Assembly: GCF_000622145.1 (NCBI RefSeq)
Contig: NZ_JHWH01000008.1
Location: 124,001-188,000, forward strand
DNA: 64,000 nt
Source of the DNA: Paracoccus yeei ATCC BAA-599
Lineage (GTDB): Bacteria > Pseudomonadota > Alphaproteobacteria > Rhodobacterales > Rhodobacteraceae
Direction of reading: 5' to 3'
Below the pieces are notes generated by a model. That model was not told the origin of the DNA. It did no database searches and was given only the letters and a program-made list of their open reading frames with translations. The position numbers and the translations under genes are program-made. Shown piece after piece: positions 42,407 through 51,942 of the stretch (position 1 is the first letter of the stretch; each line of letters starts with the position of its first letter).

Positions 42407-43902
42407 CTCTGATCGCTGATCTTGGCCTGGGTTTTTCGACGGCGCTCAGCCTGACGAACCTGCTTTACTGCTTCCTTGGCGCGCTTGTCGGAACGCTGAT
42501 CGGCGTGCTGCCGGGGCTTGGCCCGGTCGCGACCATCGCCATGCTGCTGCCGCTGACCTTCGGGTTGGACCCGGTGACCGCGCTGATCATGCTGGCCGGC
42601 ATCTTCTATGGCGCGCAATACGGCAGTTCGACCACCGCGATCCTGATCAACCTGCCGGGCGAGGCGTCCTCGGTCGTGACGGCACTGGACGGCTACAAGA
42701 TGGCGCGGCAGGGGCAGGCCGGCAAGGCGCTGGCGACCGCCGCGCTGGGGTCGTTCTTTGCCGGTTCGGTCGCAACGCTGATCATCGCGACGATGGGACC
42801 GCTGCTGTCCGGCGTCGCGCTGAGCTTTGGCCCGGCCGAGTATTTCTCGCTGATGCTTCTGGGACTGGTGGCCTCGGTCGCCATGGCCTCGGGGTCGGTC
42901 GTCAAGGCGCTGGCGATGATCGTGGTGGGCGTCATCCTGGGGCTGGTCGGACAGGACATGTACACCGGCGCATCGCGGCTGACCTTTGGCCAAAGCGAAC
43001 TGCTGGACGGGCTGGAGTTCGTCGCCATCGCCATGGGCCTGTTCGGCCTGGCCGAGATCTGCCAGAACCTCGAAGACGAATCCGCCCGCGCATCCTCGGT
43101 CGGCCGGGTCGGTTCGCTGCTGCTGACGCGCGAGGATTTCCGCCGCATCGTCAAGCCGGTGCTGCGCGGCACGGGCATCGGCTCGGTCCTGGGCATCCTG
43201 CCCGGCGGTGGCGCCACCATCGGCGCCTTCGCGGCCTATCTGCTGGAAAAGCGCGTGTCCAAGACGCCCGAGCGTTTCGGCAACGGCGCCATCGAAGGGG
43301 TTGCCGCGCCCGAAAGCGCCAACAACGCCGGGGCGCAGACCAGCTTCATCCCGCTTCTGACGCTGGGCATTCCGGCCAATGCGACCATGGCGATGATGGT
43401 CGGGGCGCTGATCCTGCACGGCGTCACGCCGGGTCCGAACATCATCTCGACCGAACCGGCGCTGTTCTGGGGCCTGATCGCCAGCATGTGGATCGGCAAC
43501 CTGATGCTGGTGGTGCTGAACCTGCCGCTGATCGGAATCTGGGTCAAGCTGCTGTCGGTGCCTTACCGCATGCTGTTTCCCATCATCGTCGCGCTGTGCT
43601 GCGTGGGCGTCTATACGGTCAGCAACAGCACCTTCGACGTGATGCTGATGGTCGGCTTCGGTCTGCTCGGCTATGTCTTCATGAAACTGGGGTGCGAACC
43701 CACGCCGCTGCTGCTGGGTCTGGTCCTTGGCCCGATGCTGGAGGAAAACCTGCGCCGCGCCATGCTGACGGGCAGGGGGGATCCGACCGTGTTCGTGACG
43801 CGGCCGATCTCGGCCACGCTGCTGGCCCTGGCTGCCCTGTGCCTGGTCATGATGCTGCTGCCCAAGGTCCGCAAGACTCGCGAGGTCGCGTTCGAGGAAT
43901 GA
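42403..43902 (+). CDS. tctA: TTT transporter large membrane subunit TctA
   Basis: 499 residues, typical TctA length, with about 11-12 spans. Family signatures: GTLIGVLPGLGPVATIAMLLP near the start, YGAQYGSSTTAILINLPGE, and PGGGATIGAFAAYLLEK in the second half. It forms the permease with TctB. Four-base overlaps with tctB and with the downstream kinase show a tightly coupled operon. Confidence 0.95.
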   Translation: MTLIADLGLGFSTALSLTNLLYCFLGALVGTLIGVLPGLGPVATIAMLLPLTFGLDPVTALIMLAGIFYGAQYGSSTTAILINLPGEASSVVTALDGYKMARQGQAGKALATAALGSFFAGSVATLIIATMGPLLSGVALSFGPAEYFSLMLLGLVASVAMASGSVVKALAMIVVGVILGLVGQDMYTGASRLTFGQSELLDGLEFVAIAMGLFGLAEICQNLEDESARASSVGRVGSLLLTREDFRRIVKPVLRGTGIGSVLGILPGGGATIGAFAAYLLEKRVSKTPERFGNGAIEGVAAPESANNAGAQTSFIPLLTLGIPANATMAMMVGALILHGVTPGPNIISTEPALFWGLIASMWIGNLMLVVLNLPLIGIWVKLLSVPYRMLFPIIVALCCVGVYTVSNSTFDVMLMVGFGLLGYVFMKLGCEPTPLLLGLVLGPMLEENLRRAMLTGRGDPTVFVTRPISATLLALAALCLVMMLLPKVRKTREVAFEE

Positions 43903-44939
43903 GCCCGAAGCCAGGGGGCGCGCCGCCCGCGCTGGCGCTGATCGCCGACGACCTGACCGGCGCGCTGGATGCCTCGGCACCCTTCGCGGCCCGGGGGCTG
44001 CGGGTGTCGGTGGCGCTGGGGCCCGACCATGTCGCGGCGGCGCTGGCCCGCGCCCCGGACATCCTGGCCGTCACCACCGCCAGCCGCGAGATCGACCCGG
44101 TCTCTGCCACCGCGGCCGTGCGCCGCGCCGCGCAGGCGCTGCCGCCGATGCGGATCTTCAAGAAGGTCGACTCGCGTCTCAAGGGCCATATCGCGGCCGA
44201 GCTGGACGCGCTGTCCTTCGACAGCGCGCTGGCGGCGCCGGCCATTCCCGAATTCGGCCGCGTGGTCCGGGGCGGCCATGTCGAGGGTTTCGGTGTCGAT
44301 GCCCCGATCGACGTGCGGGCGGTGCTGGGCCATCACGCGGCCAGCGCCGAGGTGCCCGACACGGTCACGCAGGGGCAGATGGCGCAGGCGGTCGCGGCCT
44401 CTGACGCCGATCTTCTGATCGGGGCGCGCGGTCTTGCCGATGCGCTGGCGGCGGGGATGACCGGGAACGCGGCGGCCGCCACGGCCCGTCTGCCTGGCCC
44501 CTGCGGGCTGTTCGTCATCGGCTCGCGCGATCCGATCACGCTGGCGCAGGCCCGGGCGCTGCGGGACCGGCCCGGTACCGTCTTTGTCGGTGCGCCCAAT
44601 GGCCATGCCCCGGCGCTGCCCAGGGCGTCCTGCCTGCTGGTTCAGGCGCTGCCCGGGGAACGTCCCGCCAGCGGCACCGAGGTCGCCGCCAACCTGGCCG
44701 CCGCCGTCCTGCCGTTGCTGCGCCCCGGCATGGGCACGGCCCTGCTGTGCGGTGGCGCAACGGCCGAGGCGGTGCTGGCCCGTCGCGGCATCCATTGCCT
44801 TGACGTGCTGGGGGAATGTCTGCCGGGGCTGGTGGTTTCTTCGGCGGACGGCTTGACGATTCTCACAAAATCCGGCGGTTTTGGGGGGCAGAACAGTTTG
44901 TTGCGCGTTGCGGACATGATCGACAAGGGCAGGCCATGA
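43899..44939 (+). CDS. four-carbon acid sugar kinase (DUF1537 family)
   Basis: 346 residues, shorter than the usual 410-430 of DtnK/OtnK kinases. The N-terminal sugar-binding motif ADDLTGALDASAPFA (16-30), the FKKVDSRLKGH block and the C-terminal nucleotide-binding GGATAEAVL are all present, so both domains remain but are trimmed. Members phosphorylate D-threonate, L-threonate, D-erythronate or related acids at C4. Paired with PdxA2 across the terminator, D-threonate is the most likely substrate (DtnK role). It overlaps tctA and the GntR gene by four bases each. Confidence 0.88.
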   Translation: MSPKPGGAPPALALIADDLTGALDASAPFAARGLRVSVALGPDHVAAALARAPDILAVTTASREIDPVSATAAVRRAAQALPPMRIFKKVDSRLKGHIAAELDALSFDSALAAPAIPEFGRVVRGGHVEGFGVDAPIDVRAVLGHHAASAEVPDTVTQGQMAQAVAASDADLLIGARGLADALAAGMTGNAAAATARLPGPCGLFVIGSRDPITLAQARALRDRPGTVFVGAPNGHAPALPRASCLLVQALPGERPASGTEVAANLAAAVLPLLRPGMGTALLCGGATAEAVLARRGIHCLDVLGECLPGLVVSSADGLTILTKSGGFGGQNSLLRVADMIDKGRP

Positions 44940-45655
44940 ACAGCGAAAAGGTTGTGGGGCGCAAAAGTCTGGGGGATATCGTCTTTGATCGCATCCTGCG
45001 CTCGATCAAGTCGGGCGCCTTCGCCCCGGACGAACGCCTGCCCACCGAACACGATCTTGCCGCCGAGTTCGAGGTGTCGCGCCCCATCGTGCGCGAGGCG
45101 TTGCAGCGGCTGCGCGATCAGGGCCTGATCTATTCCCGGCGCGGCGCGGGAAGCTTCGTTCGCTCGGTCGGGCTGAAGCAGCCGCTGGGCTTCGGCCAGC
45201 TTGAAAACGTGGCCGACCTGCTGAACTGCTACGAGTTCCGCCTGACGCTGGAGCCCGCCGCCGCCGCCTGTGCGGCGGAACGCCATGACGACGGCACGCT
45301 GGACAGCATCGCGCAGGCGCTGGAGTTGATGCGCGACGCGACCAACCGCCAGTCCCACCGCGAGGATGCGGATTTCCAGTTCCACCTTGCCATCGCGCGG
45401 GCCAGCGAGAACACCTATTTCGCGACCGCCATGGAGGCGCTGAAGGACCATATCGCGGTCGGCATGCGGTTTCACGGCGCATCGGTCAAGCGTGAGACGA
45501 GCGGCCTGGCCAAGGTCTTTGACGAGCATCGCTGCATCTATGAGGCGATCCGCGACGGCAAGGCCGACCTGGCGCAAAGTCTGATGCACCAGCACCTGAT
45601 CGGCTCGCGCGAGCGGCTGTTCGAACGCAAGCGTCCCGGTGCGGTGGTCGCCTGA
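44936..45655 (+). CDS. GntR family regulator, FadR/FCD type
   Basis: 239 residues. Winged helix at about 10-80 (LPTEHDLAAEFEVSRPIVREAL) and an FCD domain whose metal-type histidines include FQFHLAIA and DEHR. It is the last gene of the TTT operon, coupled to the kinase by a four-base overlap. It is the probable regulator of this operon and possibly of the facing PdxA2 operon. The TGTTGACAACA palindrome at 40809 is a candidate site. Confidence 0.92.
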   Translation: MNSEKVVGRKSLGDIVFDRILRSIKSGAFAPDERLPTEHDLAAEFEVSRPIVREALQRLRDQGLIYSRRGAGSFVRSVGLKQPLGFGQLENVADLLNCYEFRLTLEPAAAACAAERHDDGTLDSIAQALELMRDATNRQSHREDADFQFHLAIARASENTYFATAMEALKDHIAVGMRFHGASVKRETSGLAKVFDEHRCIYEAIRDGKADLAQSLMHQHLIGSRERLFERKRPGAVVA

Positions 45656-45725
45656 GGGGCGGCCAAGACGCCTGCCGCGCTGGAATGCCGGCCAAGACTG
45701 GATTATTTTCCAGATCGGATTGGAT

Positions 45726-45752
45726 GGCCGGCCCCGCTCCCGCGGGCCGGCC
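45726..45752. terminator. convergent terminator hairpin
   Basis: GGCCGGCCC (45726-45734) pairs perfectly with GGGCCGGCC (45744-45752) around a 9-nt loop between two convergent genes. A weaker hairpin CTGGA-TTATTT-TCCAG precedes it at about 45700. It likely serves the rightward GntR transcript and the leftward alcohol dehydrogenase transcript. Confidence 0.65.
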
Positions 45753-45769
45753 GATCCGGTTTCGTGGCC

Positions 45770-46879
45770 TTAGTAGGCGGCGCGATAGATCGCCAGCACG
45801 TCCTCGGCGCTCATGTCCCGGGGGTTGTTGTCCATCAGGCGGCGGATGGCATGGGCGTCGCTGGCAAAGCGCGGCAGCTGATCCCTGGCCGCGCCATGGG
45901 CGGACAGCCGCATTTCCACCCCCAGGTCCGCGCAGAACCCATGCGCGGCGGGCAGAAGCTCGGCGCCCGAAAGGCCAAGGGCCGTCGCCACTTCGGCGGT
46001 CTTTTCCGGCACCGCGCTTTCGTTGAAGGCCAGCACATGCGGAAAGATGATCGCATTGGCCAGTCCGTGCGGCAGGTGCAGCAGCGTGCCCAGCGGATAG
46101 GCCAGCGCATGACCGGCGGCGGTGTTCACCGGCCCCAGGCAGATCCCGCCATAGAACGAGGCCAGCATCATCCCCTCGCGCGCCTCGGTATCCGATCCGT
46201 CGCGCACCGCGCGGGCCAGGTAGCGGCCGACCAGCGCGATGCCCATGCGCGCAAAGCCATCGATGACCGGATGGGCGTTCTTGTTGGTAAAGGCCTCGAC
46301 GCAATGGGCCATGGCGTCGATCCCGGTGGCGGCGGTGACGGCAGCGGGCACGCTGAAGGTCAACTCGGGGTCCAAGACGGCCAGGTCGGCCAGCAGATGG
46401 GGGCTTTCGACGGCGATCTTGTTGCCGACGCCCGGGTCGGTGATCAGGGCGCGGATGCCCGCCTCGGACCCGGTGCCGGCGGTGGTCGCGACCTGCGCCA
46501 GCGGCGTGCGGCGGCCCGCGACCTTGTTCGGTCCGGCGACATCGGCCAGCGTCTGCGCGCCGTCCCACAGGGCCGCCACCAGCTTGGCCAGGTCCATGAC
46601 CGACCCGCCGCCCAGGCCGACGACCAGATCGGGCCGCGCGGCGCGGGCGGCCGCCATGGCCGCCTCGAAGCACGCGATGTCAGGTTCTCCCGGAATATCG
46701 TCGAAGACGGTGACATGGCCGTTTAGCCCCAGCCGCTCGACAAAGCTGGCGGTGTGCGGCGTGGCCAGCACGAAGACGCGCTGCGTCTCTTTGGCCCAGG
46801 GGCCGACCTTGGCGACGGCGCCGGCGCCGATTTCCAGACGCTTGGGCAAATGCAGGGTGATGTTGCGGGCTAATGACAT
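45770..46879 (-). CDS. iron-containing alcohol dehydrogenase
   Basis: 369 residues of the Fe-ADH (type III) superfamily. Nucleotide site GLGGGSVMDLAK (about 88-99), metal-site regions GIDAMAHCVEAF and PLGTLLHLPHGLANAI. It lies 81 nt after pdxA2 in the same direction. In acid-sugar pathways Fe-ADH proteins may reduce or oxidise a three- or four-carbon aldehyde or hydroxy acid. It is not part of the known DtnK-PdxA2 route, so its exact place is unclear. Closest named relatives include maleylacetate reductase-like and lactaldehyde-type enzymes. Confidence 0.9.
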   Translation of the reverse strand: MSLARNITLHLPKRLEIGAGAVAKVGPWAKETQRVFVLATPHTASFVERLGLNGHVTVFDDIPGEPDIACFEAAMAAARAARPDLVVGLGGGSVMDLAKLVAALWDGAQTLADVAGPNKVAGRRTPLAQVATTAGTGSEAGIRALITDPGVGNKIAVESPHLLADLAVLDPELTFSVPAAVTAATGIDAMAHCVEAFTNKNAHPVIDGFARMGIALVGRYLARAVRDGSDTEAREGMMLASFYGGICLGPVNTAAGHALAYPLGTLLHLPHGLANAIIFPHVLAFNESAVPEKTAEVATALGLSGAELLPAAHGFCADLGVEMRLSAHGAARDQLPRFASDAHAIRRLMDNNPRDMSAEDVLAIYRAAY

Positions 46880-46960
46880 GCGGGCCTCCCCCGGCGAACG
46901 TGATTGCGCCCGGATGGGCGAATGGCGCCGCCCATCTTTCGGGGCGGTGCGTTGAAATCC

Positions 46961-47911
46961 TCAGCCGCGCTTGCCGGCGACCAGCTTGCGGGCATAGGCG
47001 ATGGCGGCGTTCATGTTGCCGTGGTTGGCAATGCCCTTGCCGGCGATATCGAAGGCGGTGCCGTGATCGACCGAGGTGCGGTCGATCGGCAGTTCCACCG
47101 ACACGTTCACCGCATCGTCAAAGGCCACCAGCTTGATCGGGATATGCCCCTGATCGTGGTATTGCGCGACCACCAGGTCGAAGGCGCCGTTATAGGCGCG
47201 GTGGAACACCGTATCGGCCGAAATCGGGCCCGAGGCGTCGATGCCCTCGGCGCGGGCGGCCGCGACGGCCGGGCCGATCTGGTCGTCGTCCTCGGTCCCG
47301 AACAAGCCGTTTTCGCCGCAATGCGGATTGATGCCGGCGACCGCGATGCGCGGGCTTTCGATGCCGATGCGCTTCAGATGCGCATTGCCGGCGCGGATCG
47401 TGGCCAGCACCCGTTCGGTCGTGGCGCGCGCGATGGCATCCTTCAGCGACACATGGGTCGAGACATGGATCACCTTCAGCCGCTCCGACGCCAGCAGCAT
47501 GTAGGCCGCCTGCGATCCGGTCAGGCTGCGCAGCATGCCGGTGTGGCCGTCGTAGTGGTGGCCGGCGGCGTTCAGCGCCTCCTTGTTGATGGGGGCGGTG
47601 ACGATGCAGCCGATCCGGCCGGCCTCGGCGTCGCGCACGGCCTTCTCGATAAAGCGGAAGGCGGCGTCGCCCGCGGCGGGGGACAGCTTGCCCCAGGGCA
47701 GCGGCGCGCCCTCGACGGCCAGGTCCACCACGCGGCCGGTCAGGTCCACGTCGCAGCCGACGGCGGCCTTGGCCGCCTCGAGCGTCGCGCGGTTGCCATA
47801 GATCAGCGTGCGGTCGCGATCCTCGGGCGACATGCCGGCCAGGGCCTTGATGCTGATTTCCGGGCCGACGCCGGCCGGGTCGCCCATGGTGATGCCGATG
47901 ATGTCGCTCAT
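46961..47911 (-). CDS. pdxA2: 4-phospho-D-threonate dehydrogenase (PdxA2-type)
   Basis: 316 residues of the PdxA family: [14 protein letters not shown] at the N-terminus, metal-histidine regions [10 protein letters not shown] and [10 protein letters not shown], and [12 protein letters not shown]. Classic PdxA makes vitamin B6, but copies beside DUF1537 kinases oxidise and decarboxylate 4-phospho-D-threonate or erythronate to dihydroxyacetone phosphate. The local kinase supports the catabolic role. It overlaps the sialidase-fold gene upstream by four bases. Confidence 0.92.
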   Translation of the reverse strand: MSDIIGITMGDPAGVGPEISIKALAGMSPEDRDRTLIYGNRATLEAAKAAVGCDVDLTGRVVDLAVEGAPLPWGKLSPAAGDAAFRFIEKAVRDAEAGRIGCIVTAPINKEALNAAGHHYDGHTGMLRSLTGSQAAYMLLASERLKVIHVSTHVSLKDAIARATTERVLATIRAGNAHLKRIGIESPRIAVAGINPHCGENGLFGTEDDDQIGPAVAAARAEGIDASGPISADTVFHRAYNGAFDLVVAQYHDQGHIPIKLVAFDDAVNVSVELPIDRTSVDHGTAFDIAGKGIANHGNMNAAIAYARKLVAGKRG

Positions 47912-49107
47912 GAAGTCCTCGAAGGGGTTGCGGGCGCCCAGCCCGGCGCCAGCCGGACGTATTTGATGGCGCGGCGGTGATAGGTATAGGCGATGTGCAG
48001 GCTGCCATCCGTGCCTTCCAGCAGCCAGGGATAGGACAGCTCCTTGTTGCGGCCGTCGGTCGAATCGTTGCTGGTGCAGGTGCCGGGACCATCCTCGATC
48101 ACGATGTGCTGGGGGAATGTCATACCGCCATCGCAGGACAGGCAGACCGCCACCGGCGCGCGCGGCACGCCCCAGACCGGGGTGCAGCCGCCCGTGGGGT
48201 CGGCATCGGGTCGGTCGTCGTCCTCGCCCAGCTCGTCGTAAAGCGAGGCGCGCCGGTCTGCCGAGGTTGCGGCGGAGGCGAGGTTGCAGATCACTGCCAC
48301 GCGGCCATCGGCAAGGCGGGTCGCGGCAATCGAGGAATTGTTGTTCGGCAGATCGGTCGGCTGCGGCGCCGACCAGCTGAAGCCGCCGTCCAAGGACAGG
48401 CTGCGGTGCACCGCATCCGCCTGCCGGCGGCGATAGAAGGCGGGGATGGACCCATCCGGCAGCGGCACGGGGCTCATGTGGACCGAACCGACCGAATCCG
48501 GCACCTCCTGCAATTGCCAGGTGGCGCCGCCGTCGGTCGAGACGCCGACCGCCGCCACGTCATGGCTGCCGGTCCATTTCTGGCCCGGCCGCGGAACGCA
48601 GCGAAAGATCGGCAGCAGCCAGGCGCCGTCGCGGCGCAGCATGACCCGGCCGCGCACGAAGCAGCCGCGGGGCAGGTCGTCCAGGAACCGGCCGGCGCCC
48701 GGAAGCAGCCGCAGCGGATCTGCCGGATCGCGTGCCAGCGCCACCATGCGCACGCGGCACTGGTCCTGGTTCCCGGCCGGCTGCGAGGTGTGAAACAGCC
48801 ACAGGCGCCCGTCCGGTGCGGCAAAGACCACCGGGTTCTGTTCGGAATGGGCGGGATCGTCGCTGATCTGCTGCGCCGGTCCCCAGGCGTCGGCGCCGGG
48901 CAGCAGCATCGAGGCATGGATCGAGATGTCGGATTTCCCCTCGAGCGTGCCGCCGAACCACAGGCACAGCAGCGCCCCGTCGTCGAACAGATGCAGGAAG
49001 GCCGCGTGGTTCTGGACCATGGGCGAGGGCAACAGCGCCTCGACCCGGCCGGGGGCCGTGGCCGAGAGCACCCCGGTCATGCCGCTTGCGATTTCTTCGG
49101 GTGACAT
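47908..49107 (-). CDS. cytoplasmic sialidase-fold (BNR repeat) protein
   Basis: 399 residues with three clear Asp-boxes: STDGGATW (190-197), SLDGGFSW (238-245) and SCDGGMTF (324-331), giving a six-bladed beta-propeller of the BNR_2 kind. There is no signal peptide or membrane segment, and the usual FRIP arginine motif is not evident, so it is unlikely to be a secreted sialidase. The start at 49107 is supported by GGCGGAGGAGG. It is the first gene of the leftward operon, translationally coupled to pdxA2. It may be an uncharacterised hydrolase or lyase in acid-sugar breakdown; no substrate can be named. Confidence 0.88.
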   Translation of the reverse strand: MSPEEIASGMTGVLSATAPGRVEALLPSPMVQNHAAFLHLFDDGALLCLWFGGTLEGKSDISIHASMLLPGADAWGPAQQISDDPAHSEQNPVVFAAPDGRLWLFHTSQPAGNQDQCRVRMVALARDPADPLRLLPGAGRFLDDLPRGCFVRGRVMLRRDGAWLLPIFRCVPRPGQKWTGSHDVAAVGVSTDGGATWQLQEVPDSVGSVHMSPVPLPDGSIPAFYRRRQADAVHRSLSLDGGFSWSAPQPTDLPNNNSSIAATRLADGRVAVICNLASAATSADRRASLYDELGEDDDRPDADPTGGCTPVWGVPRAPVAVCLSCDGGMTFPQHIVIEDGPGTCTSNDSTDGRNKELSYPWLLEGTDGSLHIAYTYHRRAIKYVRLAPGWAPATPSRTS

Positions 49108-49447
49108 GGGCCTCCTCCGCCTCGCGGACCGCCGCGATCAGGTCCAGAAACAGCATTCTTCACACAGTTGTCAAGTTGGTGTTTTTCGATTTGATTGCCA
49201 GTGGTATCGGTTTTGTCGAAAAATACCCGTATCTTACAATATATTAAATATAATCTTGACCCCTTATCCGGGAATGCGACCATCAAAACGTTGACAAATA
49301 TTCCACACTGACTGCAATCTGCCCCCTGAGGAGAGGGCGCCATGAGTCACGGCGGAATGCGCCCAGCCGGATGTCCGGCGATCCGCAGCAGGTGGCGAAC
49401 AGGTCCGCGGGAACGCCTTTGGCCGGCGCCAGCAAGGGGAGGAGACA
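49108..49447. promoter_or_regulatory. 340-bp divergent control region
   Basis: This separates the leftward sialidase/pdxA2 operon from the rightward dpp operon. It is AT-rich in 49150-49310. TTGACA occurs on the minus strand (49174-49169) and on the plus strand (49291-49296), each without a strong -10. A TATAAT lies at 49249-49254. The element ATAC-CC-GTAT (about 49224-49233) resembles the ATAC/GTAT repeat at 9741. No gene is present. Assigning exact promoters by eye is not safe. Confidence 0.45.
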
Positions 49448-50965
49448 ATGGGAAAACGCATTCTTGCCATGGGCGCGGCGGCTGTGCTTGCCGGGCTTTC
49501 AGTGACGGTCGGGACGGCGCAGCCCGAGGGAACGGACATCAAGATCGTCCTGCCCGAGGATCTGGACCTGCTTGAACCCTGCATGGCCACGCGCTCGAAC
49601 ATCGGGCGGGTGATCTTTCAGAACGTCAGCGAGACACTGACCGAATACGACGCCCGCGAAGGCAGCGGCGGCGTCCTGCCGCGCCTGGCCGAGACATGGG
49701 AACAGATGCCCGATGGCTCCTGGCGCTTTCACCTGCGCCAGGGCGTGACCTTTTCGGACGGCAGCGGTTTTGATGCCCAGGACGTCAAGCATTCCTTCGA
49801 ACGTGCCCTGAGCGACAAGATCAGCTGCGAGACGCCGCGCTATTTCGGCGGCATGACGGTCCAGGCGAATGTGGTCGATGACCATACCATCGACTTCAAG
49901 GCCGATCCGGTGCAGCCGATCCTGCCCCTGCTGATGTCCATGGTCACCATCGTCCCCGAGGAAACCCCGATCGAATTCGTGCGCGACCCGATCGGGACCG
50001 GGCCCTACAAGGTCACCGAATGGACCCCCGGCCAGCGTATCGTGCTGACGCGGCGCGACGGCTATTGGGGCGCCGAGCCCAAGGTGACCTCGGCCACCTA
50101 TCTGGTGCGCTCGGACCCCGCCGTGCGCGCCGCCATGGTCCAGACCGGAGAGGCGGATCTGGCGCCCTCGATCTCGCTGGTCGATGCGACCAACCCGGAG
50201 ACCGATTTTCCCTATCTGGACTCGGAAACCGTCTATCTGCGGCTGATGCACGACGTGCCGCCGATGAACGACGTGCGGGTGCGCAGGGCGCTGAACATGG
50301 CCATCGACCGCCAGGCCTTCATCGGCACGCTGCTGCCCGAGGGCGCCGAACTGGCCGTGGCCCTGTTCCCGCCGACCACCGCCGGCTGGAACCCGAATGT
50401 CAAGGTGCCCGCCTATGATCCCGAGGGCGCGAAGAAGCTGCTGGCCGAGGCCAAGGCCGACGGCGTGCCGGTCGACACGCAGATCAGGCTGATCGCCCGC
50501 ACCGCGCAGTTCCCCAACATCACCGAAGTGATGGAGGCGATGCAGCAGATGCTGACCGACGCGGGCTTCAACGTGAAGCTGGAGTTCCGCGAGGTGGCCG
50601 AGCACGAGTCCTTCTACAGCAAGCCCTATCCCAAGGATCAGGGTCCCTACATGCTGGCCGCGATGCATGACAACAGCCGGGGCGATCCCGCCTTCACCAT
50701 GTATTTCAAATACGACAGCGAGGGCATGCAATCGGGCATCGCGGACCCCAAGGCCGACGACCTGATCGCGCGGGCCTCGGCCGCGACGGGGGACGAACGG
50801 GCGAAGCTGTGGCAGGACCTGGTCGCCTATCTGCATGACGACGTGGTGGCCGATGTCCTGCTGTTTCACATGGTCGGCTATGCCCGGGTCAGCGAGCGGC
50901 TGGACTTCAAGCCCAGCATCGCCACGAACGGGCAACTGCAACTGTCGCAAATCGGCTTCAAGTAA
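49448..50965 (+). CDS. peptide/nickel-type ABC transporter substrate-binding protein
   Basis: 505 residues. Signal peptide about 1-24 (GTAQPEG at the junction). The fold is that of DppA/OppA (SBP_bac_5): LAETWEQMPDGSWRFHLRQGV, FDAQDVKHSFERAL and DPIGTGPYKV are typical. Many such proteins bind oligopeptides, but in catabolic operons they often bind sugars or acids. It begins the operon with DppB, DppC, a fused ATPase and four enzymes, so the ligand is probably their substrate. Confidence 0.93.
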   Translation: MGKRILAMGAAAVLAGLSVTVGTAQPEGTDIKIVLPEDLDLLEPCMATRSNIGRVIFQNVSETLTEYDAREGSGGVLPRLAETWEQMPDGSWRFHLRQGVTFSDGSGFDAQDVKHSFERALSDKISCETPRYFGGMTVQANVVDDHTIDFKADPVQPILPLLMSMVTIVPEETPIEFVRDPIGTGPYKVTEWTPGQRIVLTRRDGYWGAEPKVTSATYLVRSDPAVRAAMVQTGEADLAPSISLVDATNPETDFPYLDSETVYLRLMHDVPPMNDVRVRRALNMAIDRQAFIGTLLPEGAELAVALFPPTTAGWNPNVKVPAYDPEGAKKLLAEAKADGVPVDTQIRLIARTAQFPNITEVMEAMQQMLTDAGFNVKLEFREVAEHESFYSKPYPKDQGPYMLAAMHDNSRGDPAFTMYFKYDSEGMQSGIADPKADDLIARASAATGDERAKLWQDLVAYLHDDVVADVLLFHMVGYARVSERLDFKPSIATNGQLQLSQIGFK

Positions 50966-51018
50966 CCAGCGCCGCCCGGTCGGCCGATGCGCCGGCCGGG
51001 CAGGGGACGGGAGGCACC

Positions 51019-51930
51019 ATGCTAGGCTTTCTCAGAAAACGTGCCGTCGGCAGCCTGATCTCGCTGGTCGGGTTGATCGTTCTGGTGTTCTTCCTGTCGC
51101 GGCTGACAGGCGATCCGACGGCGCTGTTTCTTCCGGTGGACGCGACCATCGAGATGCGCGAACAGTTCCGCGACCTGCACGGGCTGAACGATCCGCTTCT
51201 GGTCCAGTTCGGGCGTTACGTCGGCGATCTGATGCATCTGGATTTCGGCGACTCGCTGCGCAAGGCGCGCCCCGCCATCGAGGTGGTGATCGAGGCCTTC
51301 GCCTGGACGCTGCAACTGGCCGTCATCACCATGACCATCGTGACGGCGCTTGCCGTCGTCATCGGCTCGCTGGCGGCGTGGCGGGGCGGTCTTTTCGACC
51401 GCATCGCCTCGATCCTGGCGCTGATCGGCGCCTCGGCCCCGGATTTCTGGATCGCCATCGTCGGCATCGTGATCTTTTCGGTGTCGCTGGGCTGGCTTCC
51501 GACCTCGGGGACCGGGACGGTCTGGCACTGGATCCTGCCGATCTCGGTGCTGTTCATCCGGCCCTTCGGGCTGATCGTGCAGGTCGTGCGCGGCGCGATG
51601 ATGACGGCGCTGAGTTCGGCCTATGTCAAGACCGCGCGGGCCAAGGGCGTGCGGGCGCGGCCGATCATCTTTGTCCATGCGCTGCGCAATGCGATGCTGC
51701 CGATCATCACCGTGATCGGCGATCAGGCGGCGGCCCTGCTGAACGGCGCCGTGGTGATCGAGACGATCTTCGGCTTTCCCGGCGTCGGCAAGCTGATGAT
51801 CGATTCCATCCTGCAACGCGACTTCAACGTCGTCATGGCCGCGATCATGGTCACGGCGCTGGCGATCTTCCTGATGAACGTGCTGATCGACATCGCTTAT
51901 GCGCTGCTCGATCCGCGCATCCGGCACTAA
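51019..51930 (+). CDS. ABC transporter permease, DppB type
   Basis: 303 residues with six membrane spans; the first is at about 13-30 and the periplasmic segment includes DPTALFLPVDAT and LNDPLLVQFGRYVGDLMHLDFG, standard for DppB. The cytoplasmic EAA-like loop is TARAKGVRARPIIFVHALRNA. It lies 53 nt after the binding protein and 12 nt before its partner permease. It forms the heterodimeric channel with the next gene product. Confidence 0.94.
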   Translation: MLGFLRKRAVGSLISLVGLIVLVFFLSRLTGDPTALFLPVDATIEMREQFRDLHGLNDPLLVQFGRYVGDLMHLDFGDSLRKARPAIEVVIEAFAWTLQLAVITMTIVTALAVVIGSLAAWRGGLFDRIASILALIGASAPDFWIAIVGIVIFSVSLGWLPTSGTGTVWHWILPISVLFIRPFGLIVQVVRGAMMTALSSAYVKTARAKGVRARPIIFVHALRNAMLPIITVIGDQAAALLNGAVVIETIFGFPGVGKLMIDSILQRDFNVVMAAIMVTALAIFLMNVLIDIAYALLDPRIRH

Positions 51931-51942
51931 GGGGGCAGGGCA

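Noticed and set aside
49249..49254. TATAAT as a sigma-70 -10 box
   Set aside because: The hexamer 17 nt upstream (CCCGTA) is not a -35; the region is AT-rich, so TATAAT by chance is likely.
49270..49292. A fourth ECF-type motif (GGGAAT, then CGTT)
   Set aside because: The spacer is only 13 nt after GGGAAT, the AA after GGGAAT is missing and CGTA is not matched.
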